Assembly: GCF_000968135.1 (NCBI RefSeq)
Contig: NZ_FO538765.1
Location: 2,309,819-2,373,818 of the forward strand
Source: Magnetospira sp. QH-2
GTDB taxonomy: Bacteria; Pseudomonadota; Alphaproteobacteria; Rhodospirillales; Magnetospiraceae
Length of the DNA stretch: 64,000 bases
Reading direction: 5' to 3'
Notes under the pieces: generated by a model
The model's input: the letters and a program-made list of their open reading frames with translations, nothing else
Database searches by the model: none
What the model was told of the DNA's origin: nothing
Made by a program: the position numbers and the translations under genes
In this document: positions 1-8,198 of the stretch, piece after piece
Layout of the letters: the number at the start of each line of letters is the position of its first letter
Position numbering within the stretch: the first letter of the stretch is position 1

Positions 1-581
1 TCAGACGGTTTCGAGCCGGAGATCATTGCCGACACTTGCATGGCCCCACCTTGATCGGCCCCATCGAACAATGGAACCGCCATCATCCTTTTTCCGTCGC
101 GTGCTGCCTTTAGAAGCTCGATCAGGTGGCGGCTGGGAAACAGGGTACCGGGCGGCAGATCAAAATAGGCCTCTTCCGGCTGGGTAAAAACCACTTGGCG
201 GTTGTCAGCCTCCAACGTCGCTTCTCCGCGCATCAAACTGATCACCGCGCCATTGTCCACTTCGCGGCCCCAAAAACGATAGTGGGTACCATCACGGGCT
301 TCCCAACTCGTCAAGGACCAGAGATTCTCCTCCAGCCCCCCATCCGCATCACCAAGGATCAATCGACTGCGGTTCTCGGTAGACCAGCCGTCACAACGGC
401 TTTGGAAGCGGTAAAAAAAGATCCCGGTGGCCTGGACAACCCCCGAGCCTTCTCGGGATTCCAGCAACGACACATCATATAACGCCCGGTGCGACACCAA
501 GCCCTGCGCGCGCGCGGTGGCGTCGCCCCAGACGAGGACGATCAGAAGGATACCAAAGAGGCCGCGCAGCAAGAACATCAT
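1..581 (-). CDS. eipB: EipB-family cell-envelope protein (partial)
   Basis: Reading the minus strand from an ATG at 581 gives 193 codons that stay open to the window edge, so the C-terminus lies outside. The protein starts with a hydrophobic signal peptide (LLRGLFGILLIVLVWG) and continues with LVSHRALYDVSLLE, the hallmark opening of the EipB/DUF1849 family, periplasmic beta-spiral proteins tied to envelope integrity in alphaproteobacteria. Later segments (FFYRFQSRCDGWSTENRS, YFDLPPGTLFPSRHL) also fit the family. A second ATG overlaps at 578; no strong ribosome site separates the two. Family call is from remembered motifs, function is by family. Confidence 0.82.
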   Translation of the reverse strand, partial: MMFLLRGLFGILLIVLVWGDATARAQGLVSHRALYDVSLLESREGSGVVQATGIFFYRFQSRCDGWSTENRSRLILGDADGGLEENLWSLTSWEARDGTHYRFWGREVDNGAVISLMRGEATLEADNRQVVFTQPEEAYFDLPPGTLFPSRHLIELLKAARDGKRMMAVPLFDGADQGGAMQVSAMISGSKPS

Positions 582-843
582 GGACCGGTTCGAAGTTCAT
601 CATGAATGGGCCTCGAAATTGGACCTAATTGGTCGCCCTGTCCATGGGGCATGTCTTGCCGGGTAGGGAAATATCTGCCGGGTGAACTGGGCAAATAGTG
701 CCTCTCGAGCCTTCCTATCCTCGCCATGAACAAATATATCGCTTTCGATTCAATCCTCTGAAAGCTGGCACGGTCCCTGCTTGGAGAGTGTTGGTAATCC
801 CTCTCTCCCGGGTTCGCTCCCGCAACGTGAATGGAAGAATACC

Positions 844-1572
844 ATGAACGCTCAATTCGGACTGCCCATCAAGACGGCCAATGACGAACCGGAACACGAT
901 CTGGTCAGCCATATCACCCATTTGATTTACTGGCTGAGCGATGATGTATCCCCTGCCTCCTCTCTCCGCGAAACCGGCTCGACCATTGATGCCGCCGAAG
1001 CAGCCCTGATCTCCGCCATGCAGGCGGCCAACCTAATTGCCGAGCAGAAAGCCCGGATTGCCAAGTTGGAAGAACAGGTGCTGACCGACGAGCTGACCCA
1101 ACTGAGCAACCGGCGTGGCTTCTTGCGAGAAGTCCGCCGGATCCGCTCAGCAATGGACCGGTACGACGAACAAGGGTTGCTGCTGTTCATCGATCTGGAT
1201 GGCTTCAAGCAGGTCAACGACACCTTCGGCCACGCCGCCGGAGACACCGTCCTGCAACGGGTTGCCGATGTGCTGCGTGACAGCGTGCGGCAATCGGATG
1301 TGGTCGCCCGTCTCGGTGGCGACGAATTCGTGGTGCTGCTTTCCCATGCCTCTCCCGAGGCGGCACGGACCAAGGCACGGGAGCTGGATCGCATTCTCAA
1401 CGCTGCAAAGGCTTGGTGGCATGATCATCAAATTCCCATCCGGGCCAGCATCGGCATCCGTAAAGTGACCCGAAACTGCGCCATGGACAAGCTGCTGCGC
1501 GAGGCCGACAACGCCATGTACGCCAGCAAGCGGTCGCGATGTTCGAGCCTGCCCGCCTTGTCCCAGCCCTGA
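844..1572 (+). CDS. Diguanylate cyclase (GGDEF protein)
   Basis: A 242-residue soluble protein. Residues 1-80 are a helical N-terminal part without recognised sensor domain, ending in a short coiled segment (IAEQKARIAKLEEQ). Residues 82-235 are a GGDEF domain making cyclic di-GMP from two GTP. The active-site motif GGDEF is intact at residues 158-162. The allosteric I-site RQSD lies five residues upstream (149-152), so product inhibition is expected. The ATG at 844 was preferred to an upstream ATG at 781 because homology-like sequence starts there. It is followed after 6 bp by the next gene, suggesting co-transcription. Confidence 0.92.
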   Translation: MNAQFGLPIKTANDEPEHDLVSHITHLIYWLSDDVSPASSLRETGSTIDAAEAALISAMQAANLIAEQKARIAKLEEQVLTDELTQLSNRRGFLREVRRIRSAMDRYDEQGLLLFIDLDGFKQVNDTFGHAAGDTVLQRVADVLRDSVRQSDVVARLGGDEFVVLLSHASPEAARTKARELDRILNAAKAWWHDHQIPIRASIGIRKVTRNCAMDKLLREADNAMYASKRSRCSSLPALSQP

Positions 1573-1578
1573 CCGGTT

Positions 1579-2082
1579 ATGAAAATCGAAATTCTGCCGC
1601 CGCTGCTCAGACCGGACCTCACCCCCCAGGAAACGAAATCCCGCGAGATTATCCCCGTCGGCCCCACTCAGCCGCTGGTGATTGACGGCGAGCGGGTAGA
1701 CGTACAAGTCGCGACCCCGGAACCGTCAGGTCCACCCACCGCCCTGCAAAAGCTTGTGGGCAACCGGGATGTACGGGATCTTTCGCCCCGACAGATGGTG
1801 GATCTCAGCCTGGACCTCTATGCCGGGAACATTATTTCTTGGGATGAGTACACCCTGCTCGCCTTCCAGCCGGACCTGCATCCAGACTATGACGCCACGG
1901 TCGGTGCCTTGACCGGACGCCCGGCGGCCCCGGACACTCCCCGGGACTATGTCGCCCAATGGGAGGAAAAACTCGATTTCGAGATGAAGCACAACACCGA
2001 TGATCGGGCGACCCTGGATAAGGTCGCCCACATCGTCACGGTGCTCAGGCAGATCGAAAACCCGACCAACCTGTCCATCTAA
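1579..2082 (+). CDS. Hypothetical protein downstream of diguanylate cyclase
   Basis: A 167-residue soluble protein with no domain I can name. It has a proline-rich N-terminal third, then a mostly helical remainder (LSPRQMVDLSLDLYAGNIISWDEY region around residues 70-95) and a charged helical tail. There is no signal peptide or membrane segment. It starts 6 bp after the diguanylate cyclase stop, so the two are probably one transcript and may act together. It could be a conserved accessory protein of Rhodospirillales. Coding status rests on length, close spacing and typical codon use. Confidence 0.7.
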   Translation: MKIEILPPLLRPDLTPQETKSREIIPVGPTQPLVIDGERVDVQVATPEPSGPPTALQKLVGNRDVRDLSPRQMVDLSLDLYAGNIISWDEYTLLAFQPDLHPDYDATVGALTGRPAAPDTPRDYVAQWEEKLDFEMKHNTDDRATLDKVAHIVTVLRQIENPTNLSI

Positions 2083-2085
2083 GAA

Positions 2086-2928
2086 TTACTGAATGCGGAC
2101 GTCCGCCACTTCGGCTCCGGCAGCTTTGGCCAGTTCCGTTTCGGAAACCACAGGCCAAGCTTCCTGCTCGAACCGGGCAGCCCAAAGATTTCGGACACCG
2201 GCCTTGACGATGCGGCTCCGTACTCTCTTTTGATCCGCTTCGCTGAAGCCAACCACCAAGCGATAGACCATGCCGCCATCCATGGGACGATGGACCACCA
2301 CCGGACGCAAACCGGCCAGCTTGAGAGACTTGCTCGCCGCCTCTTCCATGGTGCCGTAGGACCCAATCACATAGACCAGTTCACTATTGACCAACCGCAG
2401 CGGCGGCTCATCGGTTTCGTGTACCGGAAGCCGGTCGGCCTTGGCGATCAGTGTCTGTTCGCTGACAGGGGCCACGGGCTTGGATTTGGGAAGCGGCAAT
2501 CCGGCCAACAGGGTCTCGGTAGCGGAATACTGGCGCGCGGTCTCTTCATTTTTTTGGACCGGCCCAGCAGCGGTGACGAATGTCGCCAGATCTTCACCCG
2601 CGTCCTGTTCATCAGCTTCCGCGACCGGTGTTTCGGTCATCGCGGAGACAGCGCCCACCGGCGGCTGCTCACCCGTGGCCTTGGCCACTTCGACCGCCGC
2701 CACTTGAATTTCGTCGCTTGTATCGATGCAGATGTCGTCGCCCTTGATACCACGCCATACCGCGCAGTCCTGTTCGGTCACCGCCGACAGCATATGATCG
2801 CTCAGGGATTTCTCGGTCGCCAGATAGCTGATGCCGTCCACCGCCCATGTGGCGATACGAACCGACATGGGTAACGCACAGCCCCCGACCAATAATGGCA
2901 GGGCCAAAACAACGATTGCTTTTTTCAT
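2086..2928 (-). CDS. Lipoprotein with SPOR-like C-terminal domain
   Basis: A 280-residue protein beginning MKKAIVVLALPLLVGGC, a lipoprotein signal whose lipobox cysteine is residue 17. The middle third is acidic and low in complexity. Residues about 195-270 (YVIGSYGTMEEAASKSLKL, VVHRPMDGGMVYRLVVGF) look like a SPOR/RNP-fold domain, which in other proteins binds denuded peptidoglycan at septa. The start at 2928 is chosen over an in-frame ATG at 2943 because an AAGGATGAG ribosome site lies just before it. It converges with the hypothetical gene ending at 2082. The SPOR assignment is moderately sure. Confidence 0.8.
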   Translation of the reverse strand: MKKAIVVLALPLLVGGCALPMSVRIATWAVDGISYLATEKSLSDHMLSAVTEQDCAVWRGIKGDDICIDTSDEIQVAAVEVAKATGEQPPVGAVSAMTETPVAEADEQDAGEDLATFVTAAGPVQKNEETARQYSATETLLAGLPLPKSKPVAPVSEQTLIAKADRLPVHETDEPPLRLVNSELVYVIGSYGTMEEAASKSLKLAGLRPVVVHRPMDGGMVYRLVVGFSEADQKRVRSRIVKAGVRNLWAARFEQEAWPVVSETELAKAAGAEVADVRIQ

Positions 2929-3127
2929 GGCCTCATCCTTCACAACGGAAACTATTGTGATTCCGCAACAATTTCCGATCCCCGTCTATTCTTTATGCCT
3001 GACTTTGAGGCTAGAGCGCAAGGGTTAACAAACGGCGAATAGACGCGACGGTCCACGCCCATGCCCCGTTTCCCCCATACTCAGGTAAGGTATCGCATGC
3101 CGATTCAGGCAGGGACCCGACGGAGCG

Positions 3128-4945
3128 TCAGTCTTCCGACGCGTCTTCACCCTCTTGTTTTTTCTTTACTTTCACCTTCGGCAACTGAGCCCGGATATGC
3201 AATTCTCGATAGCGGGTCTCATCAATGACAGCCGGCGCTCCCATCAACAAATCCTGTGCCTGTTGATTCATCGGAAATGCGATGACCTCGCGAATATTGG
3301 GCTCATCAGCCAGCAGCATGACCATGCGATCGATGCCCGGGGCACATCCGGCATGGGGCGGCGCCCCGAATTTAAAGGCATTGAGCATGCCGCCGAATTC
3401 CTTTTCCACCACCGCTTCGTCATACCCGGCGATATCGAAGGCCTTGACCATGATGTCCGGGCGATGGTTCCGCACCGCGCCCGAGGATAGCTCGATCCCG
3501 TTGCAGACGATATCATACTGATAAGCCAGGACATCCAACGGATCCATGGTCTCCAGAGCCTCCAGACCGCCTTGGGGCATGGAGAAGGGATTGTGGGAAA
3601 ACTCGATTTTGCCGGTTTCCTCGTCCAGTTCGTACATGGGGAAATCGACCACCCAGCAGAACTTGAAACAACCTTTTTCGACCAAATCCAGATCCTCGCC
3701 GACCTTGGTCCGGGCGGCTGCGGCAAATGCCGCGAACTCCGACGGCACCCCGGCGACGAAAAATACCGCGTCGCCGTCCTTGAGACCCAGTTCGTCCCGA
3801 AGCGCGGCGGCCCGGTCCTGGCCGATGTTCTTGGCCACCGGTCCGGCACCCTCGCCGTCGCGGAAGAAAATATAGCCCAGGCCCGGCTGCCCCTCGGACT
3901 GGGCCCAGCTGTTCATGCGGTCGCAAAATGCCCGGCTGCCGCCGCCGACGGCGGGGATGGCATAGACCCGCACACGATCATTCTTCTCGATCATCCCGGC
4001 AAAGATCTTGAAGCCCGAGCCCCGGAAAGTCTCGGTGGCATCGCTCATCTCGATGGGATTGCGCAGGTCGGGCTTGTCGGTACCGTACTTCTGCATGGCC
4101 TCGCGGTAAGGTATGCGCGGGAACGGATGCTCGGTCACATGGCGGCCCTCGCCGAACTCCTCGAACACGCCGCTCAGTACCGGCTCGAGGATTTCAAACA
4201 CGTCCTCCTGGGTGGCGAAGGACATCTCGAAGTCGAGCTGATAGAACTCGCCCGGCGAGCGGTCGGCACGGGCATCCTCGTCGCGGAAACAGGGCGCGAT
4301 CTGGAAATACTTATCGAAACCGGCAACCATCAGCATCTGCTTGAACTGCTGCGGCGCCTGCGGCAGAGCATAGAACTGCCCCGGATGGATGCGCGACGGC
4401 ACCAGATAGTCCCGCGCCCCTTCCGGCGACGAGGCGGTGAGAATCGGGGTCTGCATTTCCAGGAACCCGGAATCGGTCATGCGGCGGCGGATCGACGAGA
4501 TGATCCGCGAGCGCAGCACGATATTGGCATGGACCTTTTCCCGGCGCAGGTCGATGAAGCGATACCGCAGCCGGGTTTCTTCCGGATACTCCGCCTCGCC
4601 GAAGACCTGCAAGGGCAGTTGCTCGGCCGGAGATTCGATGGTCATGGTCGCAACCTGCACCTCCACGTGGCCGGTGGGCAGGTTGGGATTGATGGTGTCC
4701 TCGGTGCGATCAACGACCTTTCCATCTACAATGATCACGCTTTCCGGGCGCATGGCCTCGGCCTGGGCAAACAGCGGGCTGGATACGTCGATGACACATT
4801 GGGTGACCCCGAAATGGTCGCGCAGGTCGATGAACAAGAGATTGCCGTGATCCCTTTTCCGATGCACCCAGCCCGACAGGCGGACCTCTTGTCCGGTGTT
4901 GTGGGGGCGCAATTCCCCGCAGTTGTGCGAGCGATAGGGATGCAT
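3128..4945 (-). CDS. aspS: Aspartyl-tRNA synthetase
   Basis: A 605-residue class II synthetase, the normal size for bacterial AspRS. It has an N-terminal OB-fold anticodon domain ([19 protein letters not shown]), motif 2 ([15 protein letters not shown]), the bacterial GAD insertion around residues 300-420 and C-terminal motif 3 ([10 protein letters not shown]). The ATG at 4945 follows an AGGAG site; the longer in-frame extension to 5047 lacks one. The OB-fold carries His in RDHG, the residue associated with non-discriminating AspRS in Pseudomonas, so this enzyme probably charges both tRNA-Asp and tRNA-Asn and relies on GatCAB. That last point is inference. Confidence 0.97.
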   Translation of the reverse strand: MHPYRSHNCGELRPHNTGQEVRLSGWVHRKRDHGNLLFIDLRDHFGVTQCVIDVSSPLFAQAEAMRPESVIIVDGKVVDRTEDTINPNLPTGHVEVQVATMTIESPAEQLPLQVFGEAEYPEETRLRYRFIDLRREKVHANIVLRSRIISSIRRRMTDSGFLEMQTPILTASSPEGARDYLVPSRIHPGQFYALPQAPQQFKQMLMVAGFDKYFQIAPCFRDEDARADRSPGEFYQLDFEMSFATQEDVFEILEPVLSGVFEEFGEGRHVTEHPFPRIPYREAMQKYGTDKPDLRNPIEMSDATETFRGSGFKIFAGMIEKNDRVRVYAIPAVGGGSRAFCDRMNSWAQSEGQPGLGYIFFRDGEGAGPVAKNIGQDRAAALRDELGLKDGDAVFFVAGVPSEFAAFAAAARTKVGEDLDLVEKGCFKFCWVVDFPMYELDEETGKIEFSHNPFSMPQGGLEALETMDPLDVLAYQYDIVCNGIELSSGAVRNHRPDIMVKAFDIAGYDEAVVEKEFGGMLNAFKFGAPPHAGCAPGIDRMVMLLADEPNIREVIAFPMNQQAQDLLMGAPAVIDETRYRELHIRAQLPKVKVKKKQEGEDASED

Positions 4946-5116
4946 GACTGTCTCCTGGAGGGGTATCTCGTTCATTAATCTGGGGCGCAAAACGCCATGG
5001 ACCCGAGCCTTTGTCAAGGGATTGGCCCCCACAGGGGCCGAAAACATTTGAAATAGACCAACAACCCCCTCGACAAGTCCGTTTGGACTCTGCTATATGC
5101 CGGGCCTCCCCGTTGG

Positions 5117-5192
<76 letters not shown>

Positions 5193-5342
5193 TTTAGATC
5201 AAGGCCTTAGCATGGACGCTAGGGCCTTGTTTCTTTTGGGCCATAGCGAGCATTGCGATATCTCGAATTGATATGCCCTACTCGCCGAGGATCGAGACGG
5301 CGGCATGGCGAGGAAGCTTGAACGGCTTCCGCGGGAGGCTGG

Positions 5343-5550
5343 CTAGATCACGTCGTGTTTGATCGGATTCGATCAAACATGAAAAACGTGATCGATTCCA
5401 ATAAGGTCGTGCGTGTCTAACGGGTCCGATTGGACCCGACACGCGCTAGATCACGTCGTGTTTGATCGGATTCGATCAAACACGAAAAACGTGATCGATT
5501 CCAATATGGTCGCGCGTGTCTAACGGGTCCGATTGGACCCGACACGCGCT
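5343..5550. repeat. Two tandem copies of a 103-bp palindromic repeat
   Basis: Two directly repeated units start at 5343 and 5446 (period 103 bp), differing at only a few bases. Each unit holds two hairpins: GTGTTTGATCG-GATT-CGATCAAACA(C/T), and a nested one with outer arms GCGTGTC/GACACGC and inner arms GGGTCC-GATT-GGACCC. Further copies lie at 25367-25473 (complete) and 38514-38580 (second half only). The dispersed, intergenic, palindromic nature suggests a REP/MITE-like family. The stretch 5193-5806 otherwise shows no convincing gene. Confidence 0.9.
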
Positions 5551-5806
5551 CGTGTCAATCCACCCCCTTTGAGGCCTCCGCCCGAACCACAACCAGACCC
5601 TTGATCGGACCACGTTTGGAATGAGGGTGTCGATTTAGTCGACGAGATGTTTCCATTAGGTGACAGATTTGTTACAATCACCTCCCCCAACAAGAAAATC
5701 CCAACACATCCAGTGCTGGAATAGAAAAACATAGCGTACCAAACAAATAGCAGCACACAAGATTGCTGCTATGAAAATATGTATCTGAATTAAAAAGGCA
5801 TAGAGA

Positions 5807-7618
5807 ATGCTCAAGAAAATATTTCTTCCCGTCATATTTTCCATATTGGTTTATGGATTCTGGGTAAGTCCGAATTTCAAGGAAATCTCCGCTGGCGTAT
5901 CCATATTCTTATTTGGAATGCTCTTCTTGGAAGAAGGGTTTAGGTCATTCACGGGTGGCCTATTAGAAAGCTTACTGAAAAAAACAACAGACAAGCTGTG
6001 GAAAAGCATAGGGTTTGGTATTGCCACCACTACCATAATGCAATCCAGCTCTCTTGTTTCTGTCATCACCATCTCTTTTCTTAGTGCTGGACTGATTGGC
6101 CTAACATCTGGTATCGGGATTATTTTTGGTGCCAATATCGGTACGACGACCGGCGCCTGGCTGGTAGCCGGTTTCGGGTTGAAGGTGAAGATCTCGGCTT
6201 ATGCCATGCCCATGCTGGTATTCGGCATTATTCTCGTCTTTCAGCGCTCCCGTAGCCTCAAGGGAATCGGCTACATCCTGGCAGGGTTGGGTTTCCTTTT
6301 TCTCGGCATCCACCACATGAAAGAAGGCTTTGAAGCCTTCCGCCATACCATCGACCTGTCTTCGTTTGCCATTGAAGGCTATGCCGGGCTGCTCATCTAT
6401 ACCGGGATCGGCATCGCCGCGACCGTCATCATGCAGTCAAGCCATGCCACCTTGGTACTAATTCTAACCGCATTGTCCGCACAACAGATCAGCTATGAAA
6501 ACGCCTTGGCCTTGGCTATTGGCGCGAATATCGGCACAACAATTACCGCCATCATCGGTGCAATGAGCGCCAACTACCAAGGTAAACGATTGGCCGGGGC
6601 TCATCTGATGTTCAATCTCGTGACCGGCATGGTCGCGATCATCTTTATCCACCAGCTTGTCATTGCGGTGGAGTTCGTGGCCAACAATGTCGGTATCAGA
6701 GAGGACGATTACTCGCTCAAGCTGGCTGTTTTCCATACGATTTTCAATCTTCTCGGCGTGATCATCATGGTGCCGTTGATTGGGAAAATGGTGGCCTTTC
6801 TCGAGAAATCAATTACCGCGCCAGAACAGACGGTCGTGCAACCGCGCTACCTCAATGAGTCCGTGGAAGATTTTCCAGAAACCATGTTGGAAGCCGTCCG
6901 CAACGAGGCCATGCATCTTTATGACAATGCATTTGAAATCATGGCACACGGCCTCAATTTGCATCGACATGACATTTTGTCGGATGTGGACCTGGAAAAG
7001 AAATTGTCTTCCAGCAGGGAGGTCATCGACATTGAAATCGACGACGTCTATCTGACCAAGGTCAAAGCGCTATACTCGGCGATCATCGACTTCATCAGCC
7101 GCACGCAAACCCGCCTGCCCAACGAGTACGGCAATGAACTGTTCGAACTGCGTCACGTCTGTGGCACCATTGTTCAGTCGGTCAAGGAAGTGAAGCATCT
7201 GCGAAAAAACATGTCAGCCTATGCCAACTCCGACAACGAATTCATTCGCCGCGAGTACAATGGCATTCGCATTCAAATTGCGGAACTGCTGCGCATGATT
7301 CAGCAACTCCGCGACGGCCAAAATGAGGATGTGGATTCACTCGATCTGGATGAATTCAAGGTGGCGATCGCGGAAGAGAACATTGTCGTCAATGGCACCC
7401 TTGATGGATTGATTCGTGATGGGCGGATTACCTCCGGCATGGGGTCGTCGCTCATCAATGATATGAGTTATGCCAAGACCATCATTTGGAACCTGGCAGA
7501 CCTGGCCGATAGCTTGTTTGGCAAGGATAGCCTTGATCAGCGTGAGGCCAAACTCCTCGTATCCCTGGACCAAGAAGAGGTTGATGAACTGGCATCTGAA
7601 TCTGGTTCTGTGAATTAA
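5807..7618 (+). CDS. Na/Pi cotransporter family protein with PhoU-like tail
   Basis: A 603-residue inner-membrane protein. Residues 1-330 hold the two inverted Na/Pi cotransporter repeats, each with its signature (TTIMQSSSLVSV near 67; ATVIMQSSHATLVL near 207) and a GANIGTT loop (near 108 and 243). The second QSS motif reads QSSH rather than QSSS. Residues 345-590 form a soluble helical PhoU-like domain (MLEAVRNEAMHLYDNAFEIM). NptA/YjbB relatives move phosphate with sodium, some outward. It opens a phosphate-related cluster. The ATG at 5807 has only a weak AAGG upstream. The 5' region is AT-rich compared with the rest. Confidence 0.93.
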   Translation: MLKKIFLPVIFSILVYGFWVSPNFKEISAGVSIFLFGMLFLEEGFRSFTGGLLESLLKKTTDKLWKSIGFGIATTTIMQSSSLVSVITISFLSAGLIGLTSGIGIIFGANIGTTTGAWLVAGFGLKVKISAYAMPMLVFGIILVFQRSRSLKGIGYILAGLGFLFLGIHHMKEGFEAFRHTIDLSSFAIEGYAGLLIYTGIGIAATVIMQSSHATLVLILTALSAQQISYENALALAIGANIGTTITAIIGAMSANYQGKRLAGAHLMFNLVTGMVAIIFIHQLVIAVEFVANNVGIREDDYSLKLAVFHTIFNLLGVIIMVPLIGKMVAFLEKSITAPEQTVVQPRYLNESVEDFPETMLEAVRNEAMHLYDNAFEIMAHGLNLHRHDILSDVDLEKKLSSSREVIDIEIDDVYLTKVKALYSAIIDFISRTQTRLPNEYGNELFELRHVCGTIVQSVKEVKHLRKNMSAYANSDNEFIRREYNGIRIQIAELLRMIQQLRDGQNEDVDSLDLDEFKVAIAEENIVVNGTLDGLIRDGRITSGMGSSLINDMSYAKTIIWNLADLADSLFGKDSLDQREAKLLVSLDQEEVDELASESGSVN

Positions 7619-7629
7619 TTATGACGCTT

Positions 7630-7670
7630 CAGATTAATATCCCTTTGACCATCAAAGGGGTGTTAATCTG
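7630..7670 (+). terminator. Hairpin after the Na/Pi transporter gene
   Basis: An inverted repeat CAGATTAA..CCCTTTG-accat-CAAAGGG..TTAATCTG lies 12 bp after the transporter stop. The stem is long with a small internal mismatch, but no T-run follows. It may attenuate or stabilise the transcript entering the small Lys-rich gene rather than end it. Confidence 0.5.
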
Positions 7671-7696
7671 GTTCGGTCAAAACAAAGGGTGTCAAA

Positions 7697-7942
7697 ATGA
7701 AAACTCAATCCTTGTTGGAATCACTGGGCAATGTGCTGAAGGACGATAAAAAGAAGCACAAGCAGATCGATTCCCTAAAAAAAGTATTGGCAAAACTGAA
7801 ACACAAAAAGAATTCCCTACGGAAAAAGTCCGCCCAGGCCAGTGGTGTCGAGAAGAAAAAGATCGATAAAAAGCTTCATCTGATCCATGCCCAAAGAAAG
7901 AAAGGCCTCAAGGCTTTGAAACACCTGAAAAGCAAGAAATAG
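7697..7942 (+). CDS. Small lysine-rich protein
   Basis: An 81-residue protein in which 26 residues are lysine (DDKKKHKQ, LKHKKNSLRKK, GVEKKKIDKK), with regularly spaced leucines that suggest two or three amphipathic helices. It has no signal peptide, membrane segment or cysteine. A possible ribosome site AAAGGGTG precedes the ATG. It lies between phosphate-transport genes. A polyanion-binding role (polyphosphate or nucleic acid) is possible but only inferred from charge and place. No family recognised. Confidence 0.72.
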   Translation: MKTQSLLESLGNVLKDDKKKHKQIDSLKKVLAKLKHKKNSLRKKSAQASGVEKKKIDKKLHLIHAQRKKGLKALKHLKSKK

Positions 7943-8198
7943 ATTGCGTTTCGGATTTTAAAAAGCACAAGCAGGCTCTCCCTGCCTAGGGCACCTTTCG
8001 CCTCTGAACTACACCGAATTTGCCGGAGTCAGACCCTCCGCCGATCAATCACGCCAAACCTTGGATTTGGCTGTGTTGAAATGAGTCGGCATCGTAAGTA
8101 CTGTGGAATCGTTGCCTTGGAAATCACGATCCTGCGAAATTAATCGTTTTGCTACCGCTGAATGCTGATCGTGCTTTGGCGGAAGGAGAGAAAGAACC

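Noticed and set aside
126-482. Plus-strand open frame (118 codons)
   Set aside because: Shadow of the EipB-family gene on the minus strand, which runs off the window edge.
3572-4978. Long plus-strand open frame (468 codons) opposite aspS
   Set aside because: It is the antisense shadow of a clear AspRS gene; GC-rich third positions keep it open, and the product has no domain likeness.
5520-5756. Open frame of 78 codons on the minus strand
   Set aside because: It reads partly through the palindromic repeat and has no start signal.
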